Assembly: GCF_946221635.1 (NCBI RefSeq)
Contig: NZ_CAMIHB010000006.1
Coordinates: 62,001-126,000 of the forward strand
DNA length: 64,000 nucleotides
Reading direction: 5' to 3'
DNA from: an uncultured Rhodoferax sp.
GTDB lineage: Bacteria > Pseudomonadota > Gammaproteobacteria > Burkholderiales > Burkholderiaceae_C
Shown: positions 7,641 to 15,306 of the stretch, piece by piece
Position numbering within the stretch: the stretch's first letter is position 1
Layout of the letters: each line of letters opens with the position of its first letter
Position numbers and translations under genes: made by a program
Notes under the pieces: model-generated
The model's input: the letters and a program-made list of their open reading frames with translations, nothing else
The model's database searches: none
What the model was told of the DNA's origin: nothing

Positions 7641-9269
7641 ATGTTAGGTTTGATGCAAGGCCAGCAGCTGCTGATTTCTTCCCTGATCGATTTTGCGGAG
7701 CGCCACCATGGCGAAGGGGAAATCGTCTCGCGCCGGGTGGAAGGAGACATCCACCGCACCAACTACCGGGAGCTGGCCGGCCGCGCCCGCAAGGTGGCCA
7801 ACGCGCTGGACCAGATGAAGCTGGCGTTCAGCGACCGCGTCGCTACGCTGGCCTGGAACGGCTACCGCCACCTGGAGCTGTACTTCGGCGTGAGTGGCTC
7901 GGGCCGTGTGTTGCACACGCTCAACCCGCGCCTGCACCCGGACCAGATCGCTTGGATTGCCAACCACGCCGAAGACCAGGTGCTGTGCTTCGACATGACT
8001 TTCCTGCCCATCGTGCAGGCCATCCACAGCCGTTGCACCACCGTCAAGCACTGGATCGCACTGTGCGATGCCGACAAGCTGCCTTCTGAGACCGGCATAC
8101 CCGGCCTGCAAAGCTACGAGGCCTGGATTGCTCCGCAGCCCACCAGCTACGCCTGGCCCGAATTTGACGAAAACTCCGCGTCGAGCATGTGCTACACCAG
8201 CGGCACCACTGGCAACCCCAAGGCCGCCCTTTACAGCCACCGCTCCACCATCCTGCACGCCTTCTCCGGCGCCTTGCCCGATGCGCTGAACATGAGCGCG
8301 CGCGATTCGGTGCTGCCCGTGGTGCCCATGTTCCACGTCAATGCCTGGGGCCTGCCGTATTCGGCCGCCATGACGGGCGCCAAGCTGGTTTTCCCCGGCC
8401 CGGCCATGGACGGCAAGTCCATCTTCGAGCTGATCGAGGCGGAAAAGGTGAGCTTTGCCGCGGGCGTGCCCACGGTGTGGCAGATGATGCTGGCGCACAT
8501 GCAGGCCGGCAAGCTGCGTTTCTCCACGCTCAAACGCACCGTCATTGGCGGTTCCGCCTGCCCGCCAGCCATGATCACCGCCTTCAACGACGTGTATGGC
8601 GTGGAGGTGCTGCACGCCTGGGGCATGACCGAGATGTCACCCCTGGGTACCGTTTGCACACTCAAGAACAAGCACCTGGCACTGGCGCCGGAAGAGAAGA
8701 TGAAGGTGCGCCTCAAGCAGGGCCGCGGCATCTTCGGTGTGGACATGAAGATCGTCGACGGGGACGGCGCCGAACTGCCCTGGGACGGCAAGGCCTACGG
8801 CGATCTGCTGGTCAAGGGGCCGTGGATCATCAGCGAGTACTTCAAGGGCGAGGGCGGATCGCCGCTGGTCAATGGCTGGTTCCCCACGGGTGACGTAGCC
8901 ACCATCGACCCCGATGGCTATATGCAGATCACCGACCGCAGCAAGGACGTCATCAAGTCCGGCGGCGAATGGATCAGCTCCATTGACGTGGAAAACATTG
9001 CCATGGCCCATCCAGCCGTGGCCATGGCCGCCTGCATCGGCATGAAGCACCCCAAGTGGGACGAGCGCCCCATCGTGGCCGTGGTCAAGAAACAGGGCAG
9101 CGAGCTCTCGCGCGACGAGCTGCTGGCCTTTTATGAGGGCAAGACGGCCAAATGGCAGGTGCCGGACGACGTGGTGTTTGTGGATGCCATTCCGCTGGGC
9201 GGCACCGGCAAGATGCAGAAGAGCAAGCTGCGCGAGATGCTCAAGGACTACCGCCTGCCCACGCTCTGA
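7641..9269 (+). CDS. Fatty-acid/acyl-CoA synthetase (AMP-binding)
   Basis: A 542-residue adenylate-forming acyl-CoA ligase. It has the P-loop YTSGTTGNPKAALYSHRS (about residues 185-202), the HAWGMTE motif, NGWFPTGDVATIDPDGY, the DRSKDVIKSGGEWIS hinge and the C-terminal GGTGKMQKSKLRE with the catalytic Lys. Overall it resembles the AlkK-like medium/long-chain group. It would activate a fatty acid with ATP and CoA in the cytoplasm for the beta-oxidation genes downstream. GAGGTGAC precedes the ATG at 7641. It diverges from selO and leads the block that continues with the liv transporter. Confidence 0.9.
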   Translation: MLGLMQGQQLLISSLIDFAERHHGEGEIVSRRVEGDIHRTNYRELAGRARKVANALDQMKLAFSDRVATLAWNGYRHLELYFGVSGSGRVLHTLNPRLHPDQIAWIANHAEDQVLCFDMTFLPIVQAIHSRCTTVKHWIALCDADKLPSETGIPGLQSYEAWIAPQPTSYAWPEFDENSASSMCYTSGTTGNPKAALYSHRSTILHAFSGALPDALNMSARDSVLPVVPMFHVNAWGLPYSAAMTGAKLVFPGPAMDGKSIFELIEAEKVSFAAGVPTVWQMMLAHMQAGKLRFSTLKRTVIGGSACPPAMITAFNDVYGVEVLHAWGMTEMSPLGTVCTLKNKHLALAPEEKMKVRLKQGRGIFGVDMKIVDGDGAELPWDGKAYGDLLVKGPWIISEYFKGEGGSPLVNGWFPTGDVATIDPDGYMQITDRSKDVIKSGGEWISSIDVENIAMAHPAVAMAACIGMKHPKWDERPIVAVVKKQGSELSRDELLAFYEGKTAKWQVPDDVVFVDAIPLGGTGKMQKSKLREMLKDYRLPTL

Positions 9270-9293
9270 GGACAGCTCGCCAATCGTGCGATC

Positions 9294-9322
9294 ATCGCCT
9301 TCCCCGTTGGTGGGGAGGCGAT
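9294..9322 (+). promoter_or_regulatory. Stem-loop ahead of livH
   Basis: Arms ATCGCCTTCCCC and GGGGAGGCGAT pair over 11 bp with one bulged T and a 6-base loop. There is no T-run, so it is not a standard terminator. It sits 18 bases before the livH start and might affect translation or mRNA stability between the synthetase and transporter genes. Confidence 0.45.
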
Positions 9323-9339
9323 GAAAGGGTATTGGCCGG

Positions 9340-10290
9340 ATGGAGTTTTTCGTCATTTCCATGCTCAACGGCATCAGCTACGGGCTGCTGCTGTTCATGC
9401 TCAGCGCCGGGCTGACGCTGATCCTGAGCATGATGGGCGTACTCAACTTCGCCCACGCCAGCTTCTACATGCTGGGTGCCTATCTGGGCTACGCGCTATC
9501 GGGTGGGGTCGGCTTCTGGCCGGCGCTGGTGCTCGCGCCGGTGCTGGTGGGCCTGCTGGGGGCTGTGTTTGAGCGGCAGATCCTGCGCAAGGCGCACCGC
9601 CTGGGCCATGTGCCGGAGCTGCTGGTGACCTTTGGCCTGTCCTACATCCTGCTGGAACTGGTACATCTGGTGTGGGGCCGCACGGCACTGGAATTCCGCC
9701 CGCCCGAGGCGCTGCAAGGGCCCGCCTTTACCCTGGTCCATCTGGCCGATGGTGGCCTGCAACTCCTGTGGGGTCGTGCGCCTGCCAACCTGTGCCAAGC
9801 GGCGGGCGCGCTGTGTGCACCGTTTCCCATGACGCGCGGCTTCATGGTGCTGGTGGCCCTGTGCATGCTGCTGGCGCTGTGGCTGTTGTTGGCTCGCACG
9901 CGCATGGGCCTGGTGATCCAGGCCGCGCTGACCCACCCGGACATGGCCGAAGCCCTGGGGCACAACGTGCCGCGCGTCTTCATGCTGGTGTTTGGCGTAG
10001 GCAGCGGCCTGGCCGGGCTGGCTGGAGTCATAGGCGGCAGTACCTTCGTGACCGAACCCGCCATGGCCGCCTCCGTCGGCTCGGTCATCTTCGTCGTCAT
10101 CGTGGTGGGCGGCATGGGCTCGCTGACCGGGGCCTTTGTGGCCTCCTTGCTGATCGGGCTGGTGCAGACCTTTGCCGTGGCCCTGGACCGCCCTGTGCTG
10201 GCGCAGGTGGCGCCCATGCTGCCCTACCTCTTGCTGGTGCTGGTGCTGGTGCTGCGCCCGCGCGGGCTGCTGGGCACCCGGGAAGGCTGA
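9340..10290 (+). CDS. livH: Branched-chain amino acid-type ABC permease (LivH)
   Basis: A 316-residue inner membrane permease of the LivH family. It has the opening LNGISYGLLLFMLSAGLTLI, LSMMGVLNFAHASFYMLGAY, the cytoplasmic ATPase-contact loop around TRMGLVIQAALTHPDMAEALGHN and the GGMGSLTGAFVASLLIG ending. It forms half of the membrane channel with LivM. Four genes follow one another (HMGF) with small gaps or overlaps, but no periplasmic binding protein gene is present in the window. The context of acyl-CoA enzymes suggests a carboxylate or fatty-acid derivative as possible substrate; that is inference. Confidence 0.88.
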   Translation: MEFFVISMLNGISYGLLLFMLSAGLTLILSMMGVLNFAHASFYMLGAYLGYALSGGVGFWPALVLAPVLVGLLGAVFERQILRKAHRLGHVPELLVTFGLSYILLELVHLVWGRTALEFRPPEALQGPAFTLVHLADGGLQLLWGRAPANLCQAAGALCAPFPMTRGFMVLVALCMLLALWLLLARTRMGLVIQAALTHPDMAEALGHNVPRVFMLVFGVGSGLAGLAGVIGGSTFVTEPAMAASVGSVIFVVIVVGGMGSLTGAFVASLLIGLVQTFAVALDRPVLAQVAPMLPYLLLVLVLVLRPRGLLGTREG

Positions 10291-10297
10291 GGCGGCG

Positions 10298-11590
10298 ATG
10301 CAAGCCTGGCTATACCGTGTGTGGCGCCGCATCCCGGGGCGTGCTGTGGTCTGGTGCCTGTTGGCGCTGTGGCTGCTGCTGGCGCCGCGCGTGTTCACCA
10401 GCAGCCTGTCCATCAGCCTGCTGTGCCAGATGGGCATCGCCACCGTGGCCTGTCTGTCCTACAACCTGCTCATGGGCCAGGGCGGCATGCTCAGTTTTGG
10501 CCATGCCGTCTACACCGGCCTGGGCGCCTACGCGGCCATCCATGCGCTCAACGCAGCAGGCGCAGGCCTGGGGGCCATTCCGGTCAGCCTGATTCCGCTC
10601 GTGGGCGGGGTGGCGGGCCTGGTGGTGGCCGCGCTGCTGGGCTTTATCAGCACACGCAAGGCGGGCACACCGTTTGCCATGATCACCCTGGGCTTGGGTG
10701 AACTGGTGTTTGCCGCAGCCCTCATGTTCTCCGGCGTGTTTGGGGGCGAAGGCGGGGTGTCAGGCAACCGGGTGGTGGGCCCACCCGTCTGGGGCATCAG
10801 CTTTGGCCCGGCGGTGCAGGTGTACTACCTCATTGCCGCCTACACCTTTGCGGCGGTCGCCATGCTCTACGCCTTCACCCACACCCCGCTGGGCCGCATG
10901 CTCAATGCCGTGCGCGACAACGCGGAGCGCGCCGAATTCATCGGCTACAACCCGCACCGGGTGCGGTATCTGGCCTTCGTCATTGCCGGCTTCTTCGCCG
11001 GAATCTCCGGCGGCCTGGCGGCGCTGCATTTCGAGATCGTGACGCCCGAGGTGGTGGGCGCCGCGCGTTCAGGCGCCTATCTGCTGTTCACCTTTGTGGG
11101 GGGATCGACGGTCTTCTTCGGCCCGGTCATCGGTGCGGTGTTGATGGTGCTGGCCTTCACGCTGCTAAGTGAAATCACCAAGGCCTGGCTGCTGTACCTG
11201 GGCCTGCTGTTCCTGGGCATGGTGCTGTACGCGCCGGGCGGTATCGCCAGCCTGATCGTGGCGAATTTGCGAGTGGCGCGCGCTGGGCGACTGGGCCCGC
11301 TGTGGGTGGGCTACCTGGCGCTGGCGGCTACGGGGCTGACCGCGCTGGCCGGCTGGGGCGCCGTGGTGGAGATGGTCTACCACCTGCAGCTCGGCGCCGC
11401 GCTGGGCCCGGAACTGCGTTTTCTCGGAATGACCCTGAACACCGCCCACACCGGCGCCTGGCTGGGGGCGGCGCTGGTGGGAGTGACAGGAACATTGCTG
11501 TTCGAACTGGTGCGTCGGCCCCTGGCCCAGCAGTGGCAGACTGCGCTGGCCGAGCTGGAGCGTACCCAGCAGGCGGGGGGCGCAGCATGA
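10298..11590 (+). CDS. livM: Branched-chain amino acid-type ABC permease (LivM) with C-terminal extension
   Basis: A 430-residue permease. The LivM core is visible in LSYNLLMGQGGMLSFGHAVY, FISTRKAGTPFAMITLGLGE, FTHTPLGRMLNAVRDNAERAEFIGY and the FFAGISGGLAALHFEIVTPE block. After residue about 315 (YAPGGIASLI) an extra ~115-residue tail carries two further hydrophobic segments and a charged end. The start at 10298 is chosen because it follows livH by 7 bases and its first helix starts soon after; upstream in-frame codons overlap livH. The stop overlaps livG by ATGA. Confidence 0.87.
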   Translation: MQAWLYRVWRRIPGRAVVWCLLALWLLLAPRVFTSSLSISLLCQMGIATVACLSYNLLMGQGGMLSFGHAVYTGLGAYAAIHALNAAGAGLGAIPVSLIPLVGGVAGLVVAALLGFISTRKAGTPFAMITLGLGELVFAAALMFSGVFGGEGGVSGNRVVGPPVWGISFGPAVQVYYLIAAYTFAAVAMLYAFTHTPLGRMLNAVRDNAERAEFIGYNPHRVRYLAFVIAGFFAGISGGLAALHFEIVTPEVVGAARSGAYLLFTFVGGSTVFFGPVIGAVLMVLAFTLLSEITKAWLLYLGLLFLGMVLYAPGGIASLIVANLRVARAGRLGPLWVGYLALAATGLTALAGWGAVVEMVYHLQLGAALGPELRFLGMTLNTAHTGAWLGAALVGVTGTLLFELVRRPLAQQWQTALAELERTQQAGGAA

Positions 11591-12372
11591 GCACCGTCCC
11601 CCCCGCACCGGCACTGGAACTGCGCGGGCTGCACAAGCGCTTTGGCCAGGCCGAGATCATCCGTGGTGTGAGCCTGGCAGTGCAGGCCGGAGAGCGGGTA
11701 GCGCTGATAGGCCCCAACGGCGCGGGAAAATCCACGCTGTTCAACCTCATTAGCGGGCGCCACGCCCCAAGCGATGGGGAGGTACTGCTGCACGGCCAGG
11801 GCATACGGGGCAAGACGCCGTTTGAGATCAGCCGCATGGGGCTGTCGCGCAGCTTCCAGATCAGTAACCTGTTTCCCCGCCTCAGCGTGTTCGACAACCT
11901 GCGCTGCAGCGTGCTCTGGAGCCTGGGCTACCGCTACACCTTTCTGCGCTTGCTGGGCGGGCTGGACGACGCCAATGCACGCACCCGCGAGCTCCTGGAG
12001 ATGGTGCAACTGGGCCACAAGCGCGATGTTCCGGCCATGCAGCTGACCTACGCGGAGCAACGCGCGCTGGAAATCGGCGTCACCCTGGGCAGCGGCGCCA
12101 GCGTGATCCTGCTGGATGAGCCCACGGCCGGCATGAGCCACAGTGAAACCGAGCAGTGTGTGGCCCTGATCCGCCGGGTGACCGAGGGCAAGACCCTGCT
12201 CATGGTGGAGCACGACATGGGCGTGGTGTTTGACCTTGCCGACCGGATCGCGGTCATGGTCTACGGCGAGCTGATTGCCTTCGACGCGCCCGATGCGGTG
12301 CGTGCCAACCCGCAGGTGCAGGCGGCCTACCTGGGTGCGCTGCCCGATGGCCTGTTGGCGGGGGGGCGCTGA
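11587..12372 (+). CDS. livG: ABC transporter ATP-binding protein (LivG)
   Basis: A 261-residue ATPase of the LivG type. Walker A is GPNGAGKST (about residues 41-49), the Q-loop region is SRSFQISNLFPRLSVFDNL, and Walker B is ASVILLDEPTAGM. The signature loop reads QLTYAEQRALEIG, where the canonical LSGGQQ is replaced by LTYAEQR, a variant common in LivG. The switch His is in VEHDMGVVF. It binds ATP on the cytoplasmic side of the LivHM channel. ATGA overlap with livM. Confidence 0.9.
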   Translation: MSTVPPAPALELRGLHKRFGQAEIIRGVSLAVQAGERVALIGPNGAGKSTLFNLISGRHAPSDGEVLLHGQGIRGKTPFEISRMGLSRSFQISNLFPRLSVFDNLRCSVLWSLGYRYTFLRLLGGLDDANARTRELLEMVQLGHKRDVPAMQLTYAEQRALEIGVTLGSGASVILLDEPTAGMSHSETEQCVALIRRVTEGKTLLMVEHDMGVVFDLADRIAVMVYGELIAFDAPDAVRANPQVQAAYLGALPDGLLAGGR

Positions 12373-12373
12373 G

Positions 12374-13069
12374 ATGCTGGAAACGCGCCATCTGCACGCC
12401 TGGTACGGCAAGAGCCATGTTCTGCGCGGGGTGGATCTGCAGGTGGGACAGGGCGAGATCGTGGCGCTGCTGGGGCGCAACGGCTCTGGCCGCTCCACCA
12501 CGGCCAAGGCCATCATGGGCTTGCTGCCCAGCGAGGGGGAGCTGCTCTGGAAAGGCCGACAGGTACGGGGCTTGCCCGCCTTCGCGCGGGCGCAGTTGGG
12601 CCTGGGCTATGTGCCGGAGAACCGTGATGTGTTTCCCACACTGACGGTGCGCCAGAACCTGCTGCTGGGGCAGAAGCGCGGCGCCCCGTCGCCGCGCTGG
12701 TCCTTCGACGACATGTACCGCCTGTTTCCGCAACTCCGGGCGCGCCAGCACACCGCCGCGGGTGTGCTGTCGGGCGGAGAGCAGCAGATGCTGACCCTGT
12801 GTCGCACGCTGATGGGCGATCCGGAGCTCATCCTCATTGACGAACCGACTGAAGGCCTGGCACCGCAGGTTGTCGCGCTGGTGGCGGACTTTCTGCTGGC
12901 GCTGCGCGCGCGTGGGGTGTCGGTCCTGCTGATCGAACAGAAGCTCACCATCGCCCTGGCTATTTCGGACCGGTGTCTGGTCATGGGGCAAGGCCGTATC
13001 GTGTTCGACGGCAGTCCCCAGGCTTTGCAGGTGCGGGCGGACGTTCGCCGCGAGTGGCTGGAAATCTAG
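12374..13069 (+). CDS. livF: ABC transporter ATP-binding protein (LivF)
   Basis: A 231-residue ATPase of the LivF type that completes the importer. The signature loop is LSGGEQQML, Walker B is PELILIDEPTEGL and the switch region is LLIEQKL. Walker A reads GRNGSGRST: the usually invariant Lys is Arg. The codon is CGC, so this is not a one-letter reading slip. I recall Arg variants in LivF-like proteins of this lineage, so it is probably functional. ATG at 12374 follows the livG stop by one base. A 9-bp inverted repeat follows the stop. Confidence 0.88.
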   Translation: MLETRHLHAWYGKSHVLRGVDLQVGQGEIVALLGRNGSGRSTTAKAIMGLLPSEGELLWKGRQVRGLPAFARAQLGLGYVPENRDVFPTLTVRQNLLLGQKRGAPSPRWSFDDMYRLFPQLRARQHTAAGVLSGGEQQMLTLCRTLMGDPELILIDEPTEGLAPQVVALVADFLLALRARGVSVLLIEQKLTIALAISDRCLVMGQGRIVFDGSPQALQVRADVRREWLEI

Positions 13070-13082
13070 GGGATAACCCTTG

Positions 13083-13104
13083 GTTTGTCCCGCTAGGGAC
13101 AAAC
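13083..13104. promoter_or_regulatory. Inverted repeat after livF
   Basis: GTTTGTCCC and GGGACAAAC form a perfect 9-bp inverted repeat around GCTA. There is no T-run, so it may be an imperfect terminator of the liv transcript or a protein-binding site just upstream of the fadB promoter. Confidence 0.5.
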
Positions 13105-13108
13105 GACC

Positions 13109-13158
13109 TTGGATTGACACACAAACCCCCTACAATCTTAAAAAAGAACGATCGTTCT
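13109..13158 (+). promoter_or_regulatory. Promoter with TetR-type palindromic operator upstream of fadB
   Basis: A candidate -35 TTGGAT (13109-13114) and -10 TACAAT (13131-13136) are 16 bases apart. A perfect 14-bp palindrome AGAACGATCGTTCT (13145-13158) covers the expected transcription start. Such palindromes are typical operators of TetR/FadR-like repressors of fatty-acid genes. No TetR gene is in the window, so the repressor would be encoded elsewhere. Confidence 0.6.
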
Positions 13159-13192
13159 ATTTTGTGACTCCACTTCTTCGAGGAATGAAAGC

Positions 13193-15292
13193 ATGACCGC
13201 CCAGTACCAAGTCCATGGCGATATCGCCGTCATCACGCTGAACAACCCACCCGTCAACGGCCTGGGTCTGTCCACCCGCCAGGGCATTGCGGACGGCATG
13301 GCCAAGGCGCAAGCCGATACAGCGGTCAAGGCCATCGTGATTACCGGTGCCGGCAAGGCCTTCTCGGGTGGCGCAGACATCAAGGAATTCGGCAAGCCCG
13401 CCGCCCTGCAGGAGCCCAACCTGCTCAGCGTGATCGGCGTGCTGGAGGCATCGAGCAAGCCCGTGGTGGCGGCCATCCACACCGTGGCCATGGGCGGCGG
13501 CCTGGAACTGGCCCTGGGTTGCCACTACCGCATTGCCGCGCCCGGCACCAACATTGCGTTGCCTGAAGTGAAGCTGGGCCTGGTGCCGGGTGCCGGCGGT
13601 ACCCAACGCCTGCCGCGCGTGCTGGGCGTGGAGCCCGCCTTGAACATGATCGTCAGCGGTGAGCCCGTCAAGGCCGAGATGCTGGCCATGGTGCCCGGCC
13701 AGAAGCTGTTCGACAAGCTGGCAGCCTCGGCCGAGAGCGTGCTCGAAGAAGCCATTGGCTATGCCCGTGAAATCGCCGACGTGCGCCCCTTGCCGCTGGT
13801 GCGCGACATGAAGTGCAAGCACCCCCAGGGCGACGCCTACTTCCAGTTCGCCCGCAACATGGTCAAAGGCATGAGCAAGAACTTCCCCGCGCCCGCCAAG
13901 TGTGTGGACGTGGTGGAAGCCGCCACCAAGAAGAAGTTTGCCGAGGGCATGGCTGCGGAGCGCGAAGCCTTCATCAACCTGATGCTGACCGCCGAGAGCC
14001 GCAGCCTGCGCCACCTGTTCCTGGCCGAGCGTGCAGCATCAAAAATCCCCGATGTCTCCGCCGATACTGCGCAGCGTGCTATCAACTCCGTAGCAATCAT
14101 CGGTGCCGGCACCATGGGGGGCGGCATTGCCATGAACTTCCTCAACGCAGGCATTCCCGTCAAGATGCTGGAGATGAAGCAGGAAGCGCTGGACCGTGGC
14201 ATCGCCACCATCCGCAAGAACTACGAAGCCCAGGTCGCCAAGAAGAAGCTCAAGCAAGACAAGTACGAGCAGCGCATGAGCCTGCTGTCCACCACGCTGA
14301 GCTACGACGATTTGAATGGCACCGACCTCGTGATCGAGGCCGTGTTCGAAGAAATCGGCGTCAAGGAAGCCGTGTTCAAGGAACTGGACCGTGTGATGAA
14401 GCCCGGTGCCATCCTGGCATCCAATACCTCCACGCTGGACGTGAACAAGATCGCCTCCTTCACCAAGCGCCCCGAGGACGTGGTGGGCCTGCATTTCTTC
14501 AGCCCGGCCAACGTGATGAAGCTGCTGGAAGTGGTGCGCGGCGAGAAGACCGCCAAGGACGTGATGGCCACGGTCATGACGGTGGCCAAGAAGATCAAGA
14601 AGACCGCCGTGGTGTCGGGCGTGTGCGACGGCTTCATCGGCAACCGCATGATCGAACAGTACGGCCGCCAGGGCGGCTTCCTGCTGGACGAAGGCTGCAC
14701 CCCCGAGCAGGTGGACAAGGCCATGGAGAAGTTCGGCATGGCCATGGGCCCGTTCCGCATGGGCGACCTGGCCGGCAACGACATCGGCTGGGCCATCCGC
14801 AAGCGCCGCTACCAGGAAAAGCCCGACATGAAGTACAGCAAGACCGCGGACCTGCTGTGCGAAAAGGGCCGCTTTGGCCAGAAGGTGGGCAAGGGCTGGT
14901 ACGACTATGTCGAAGGCAAGCGCGACGCCATACCCAATGCCGAAGTGGTGGCCATGATCGAAGAGCACCGCAAGGCACTGGGCATCACCCCGCGCAAGAT
15001 TTCCGACGAGGAAATCGTGCAGCGCCTGGTGTTCAGCCTGGTGAACGAGGCGGCCCACATCCTGGAAGAGGGCATTGCCAACAAGGCCAGCGACATCGAC
15101 ATCGTCTACATCTTTGGCTATGGCTTCCCGGTCTACCGCGGCGGCCCCATGAACTACGCCGACGAAGTCGGCCTGTTCAACGTGGCGCAAGCCATGAACC
15201 GCTTTGCGCAGAACCCGCTGGACGACGCCAAGTTCTGGCAACCCGCGCCGCTGCTGGCCCGCCTGGCTGCTGAAGGCAAGACCTTCAACTGA
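13193..15292 (+). CDS. fadB: 3-hydroxyacyl-CoA dehydrogenase / enoyl-CoA hydratase (FadB/FadJ type)
   Basis: A 699-residue two-domain beta-oxidation enzyme. The N-terminal crotonase domain (about 1-190) has the oxyanion residues and acidic residues in VAMGGGLELALGCHYRIA and LPEVKLGLVPGAGGTQRLPR. The NAD-binding dehydrogenase domain starts near 300 (VAIIGAGTMGGGIAMNFLNAG), with ASNTSTLDV, GLHFFSPANVMKLLEVV and a C-terminal domain with YGFPVYRGGPM. It would hydrate enoyl-CoA and oxidise the 3-hydroxyacyl-CoA. The linker (about residues 282-302) is encoded by an antisense copy of the dispersed repeat. Preceded by the palindromic promoter; thiolase follows two genes later. Confidence 0.93.
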   Translation: MTAQYQVHGDIAVITLNNPPVNGLGLSTRQGIADGMAKAQADTAVKAIVITGAGKAFSGGADIKEFGKPAALQEPNLLSVIGVLEASSKPVVAAIHTVAMGGGLELALGCHYRIAAPGTNIALPEVKLGLVPGAGGTQRLPRVLGVEPALNMIVSGEPVKAEMLAMVPGQKLFDKLAASAESVLEEAIGYAREIADVRPLPLVRDMKCKHPQGDAYFQFARNMVKGMSKNFPAPAKCVDVVEAATKKKFAEGMAAEREAFINLMLTAESRSLRHLFLAERAASKIPDVSADTAQRAINSVAIIGAGTMGGGIAMNFLNAGIPVKMLEMKQEALDRGIATIRKNYEAQVAKKKLKQDKYEQRMSLLSTTLSYDDLNGTDLVIEAVFEEIGVKEAVFKELDRVMKPGAILASNTSTLDVNKIASFTKRPEDVVGLHFFSPANVMKLLEVVRGEKTAKDVMATVMTVAKKIKKTAVVSGVCDGFIGNRMIEQYGRQGGFLLDEGCTPEQVDKAMEKFGMAMGPFRMGDLAGNDIGWAIRKRRYQEKPDMKYSKTADLLCEKGRFGQKVGKGWYDYVEGKRDAIPNAEVVAMIEEHRKALGITPRKISDEEIVQRLVFSLVNEAAHILEEGIANKASDIDIVYIFGYGFPVYRGGPMNYADEVGLFNVAQAMNRFAQNPLDDAKFWQPAPLLARLAAEGKTFN
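14039..14096 (-). repeat. Dispersed ~58-bp family repeat, copy C (inside fadB linker)
   Basis: On the minus strand the pattern is TTGCTACGGAGTTGATAGCA, CGCTGCGCAGTATCGG, then CGGGGATTTTTGAT. It lies exactly at the joint between the hydratase and dehydrogenase domains and is read through from the opposite strand. Confidence 0.65.
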
Positions 15293-15306
15293 GCGGGCCA
15301 CGCACC

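Noticed and set aside
9294..9322. Stem-loop before livH as a terminator
   Set aside because: Stem is strong but without a T-run on either side; kept only as a possible regulatory hairpin.
13813..15273. 486-codon open frame overlapping fadB on the same strand
   Set aside because: The product is Arg/Gln/Gly-rich without domains; fadB in the other frame has all catalytic motifs.
14039..15301. 420-codon open frame antisense to fadB
   Set aside because: Low-complexity His/Gly/Leu shadow with no ribosome binding site and no domain.
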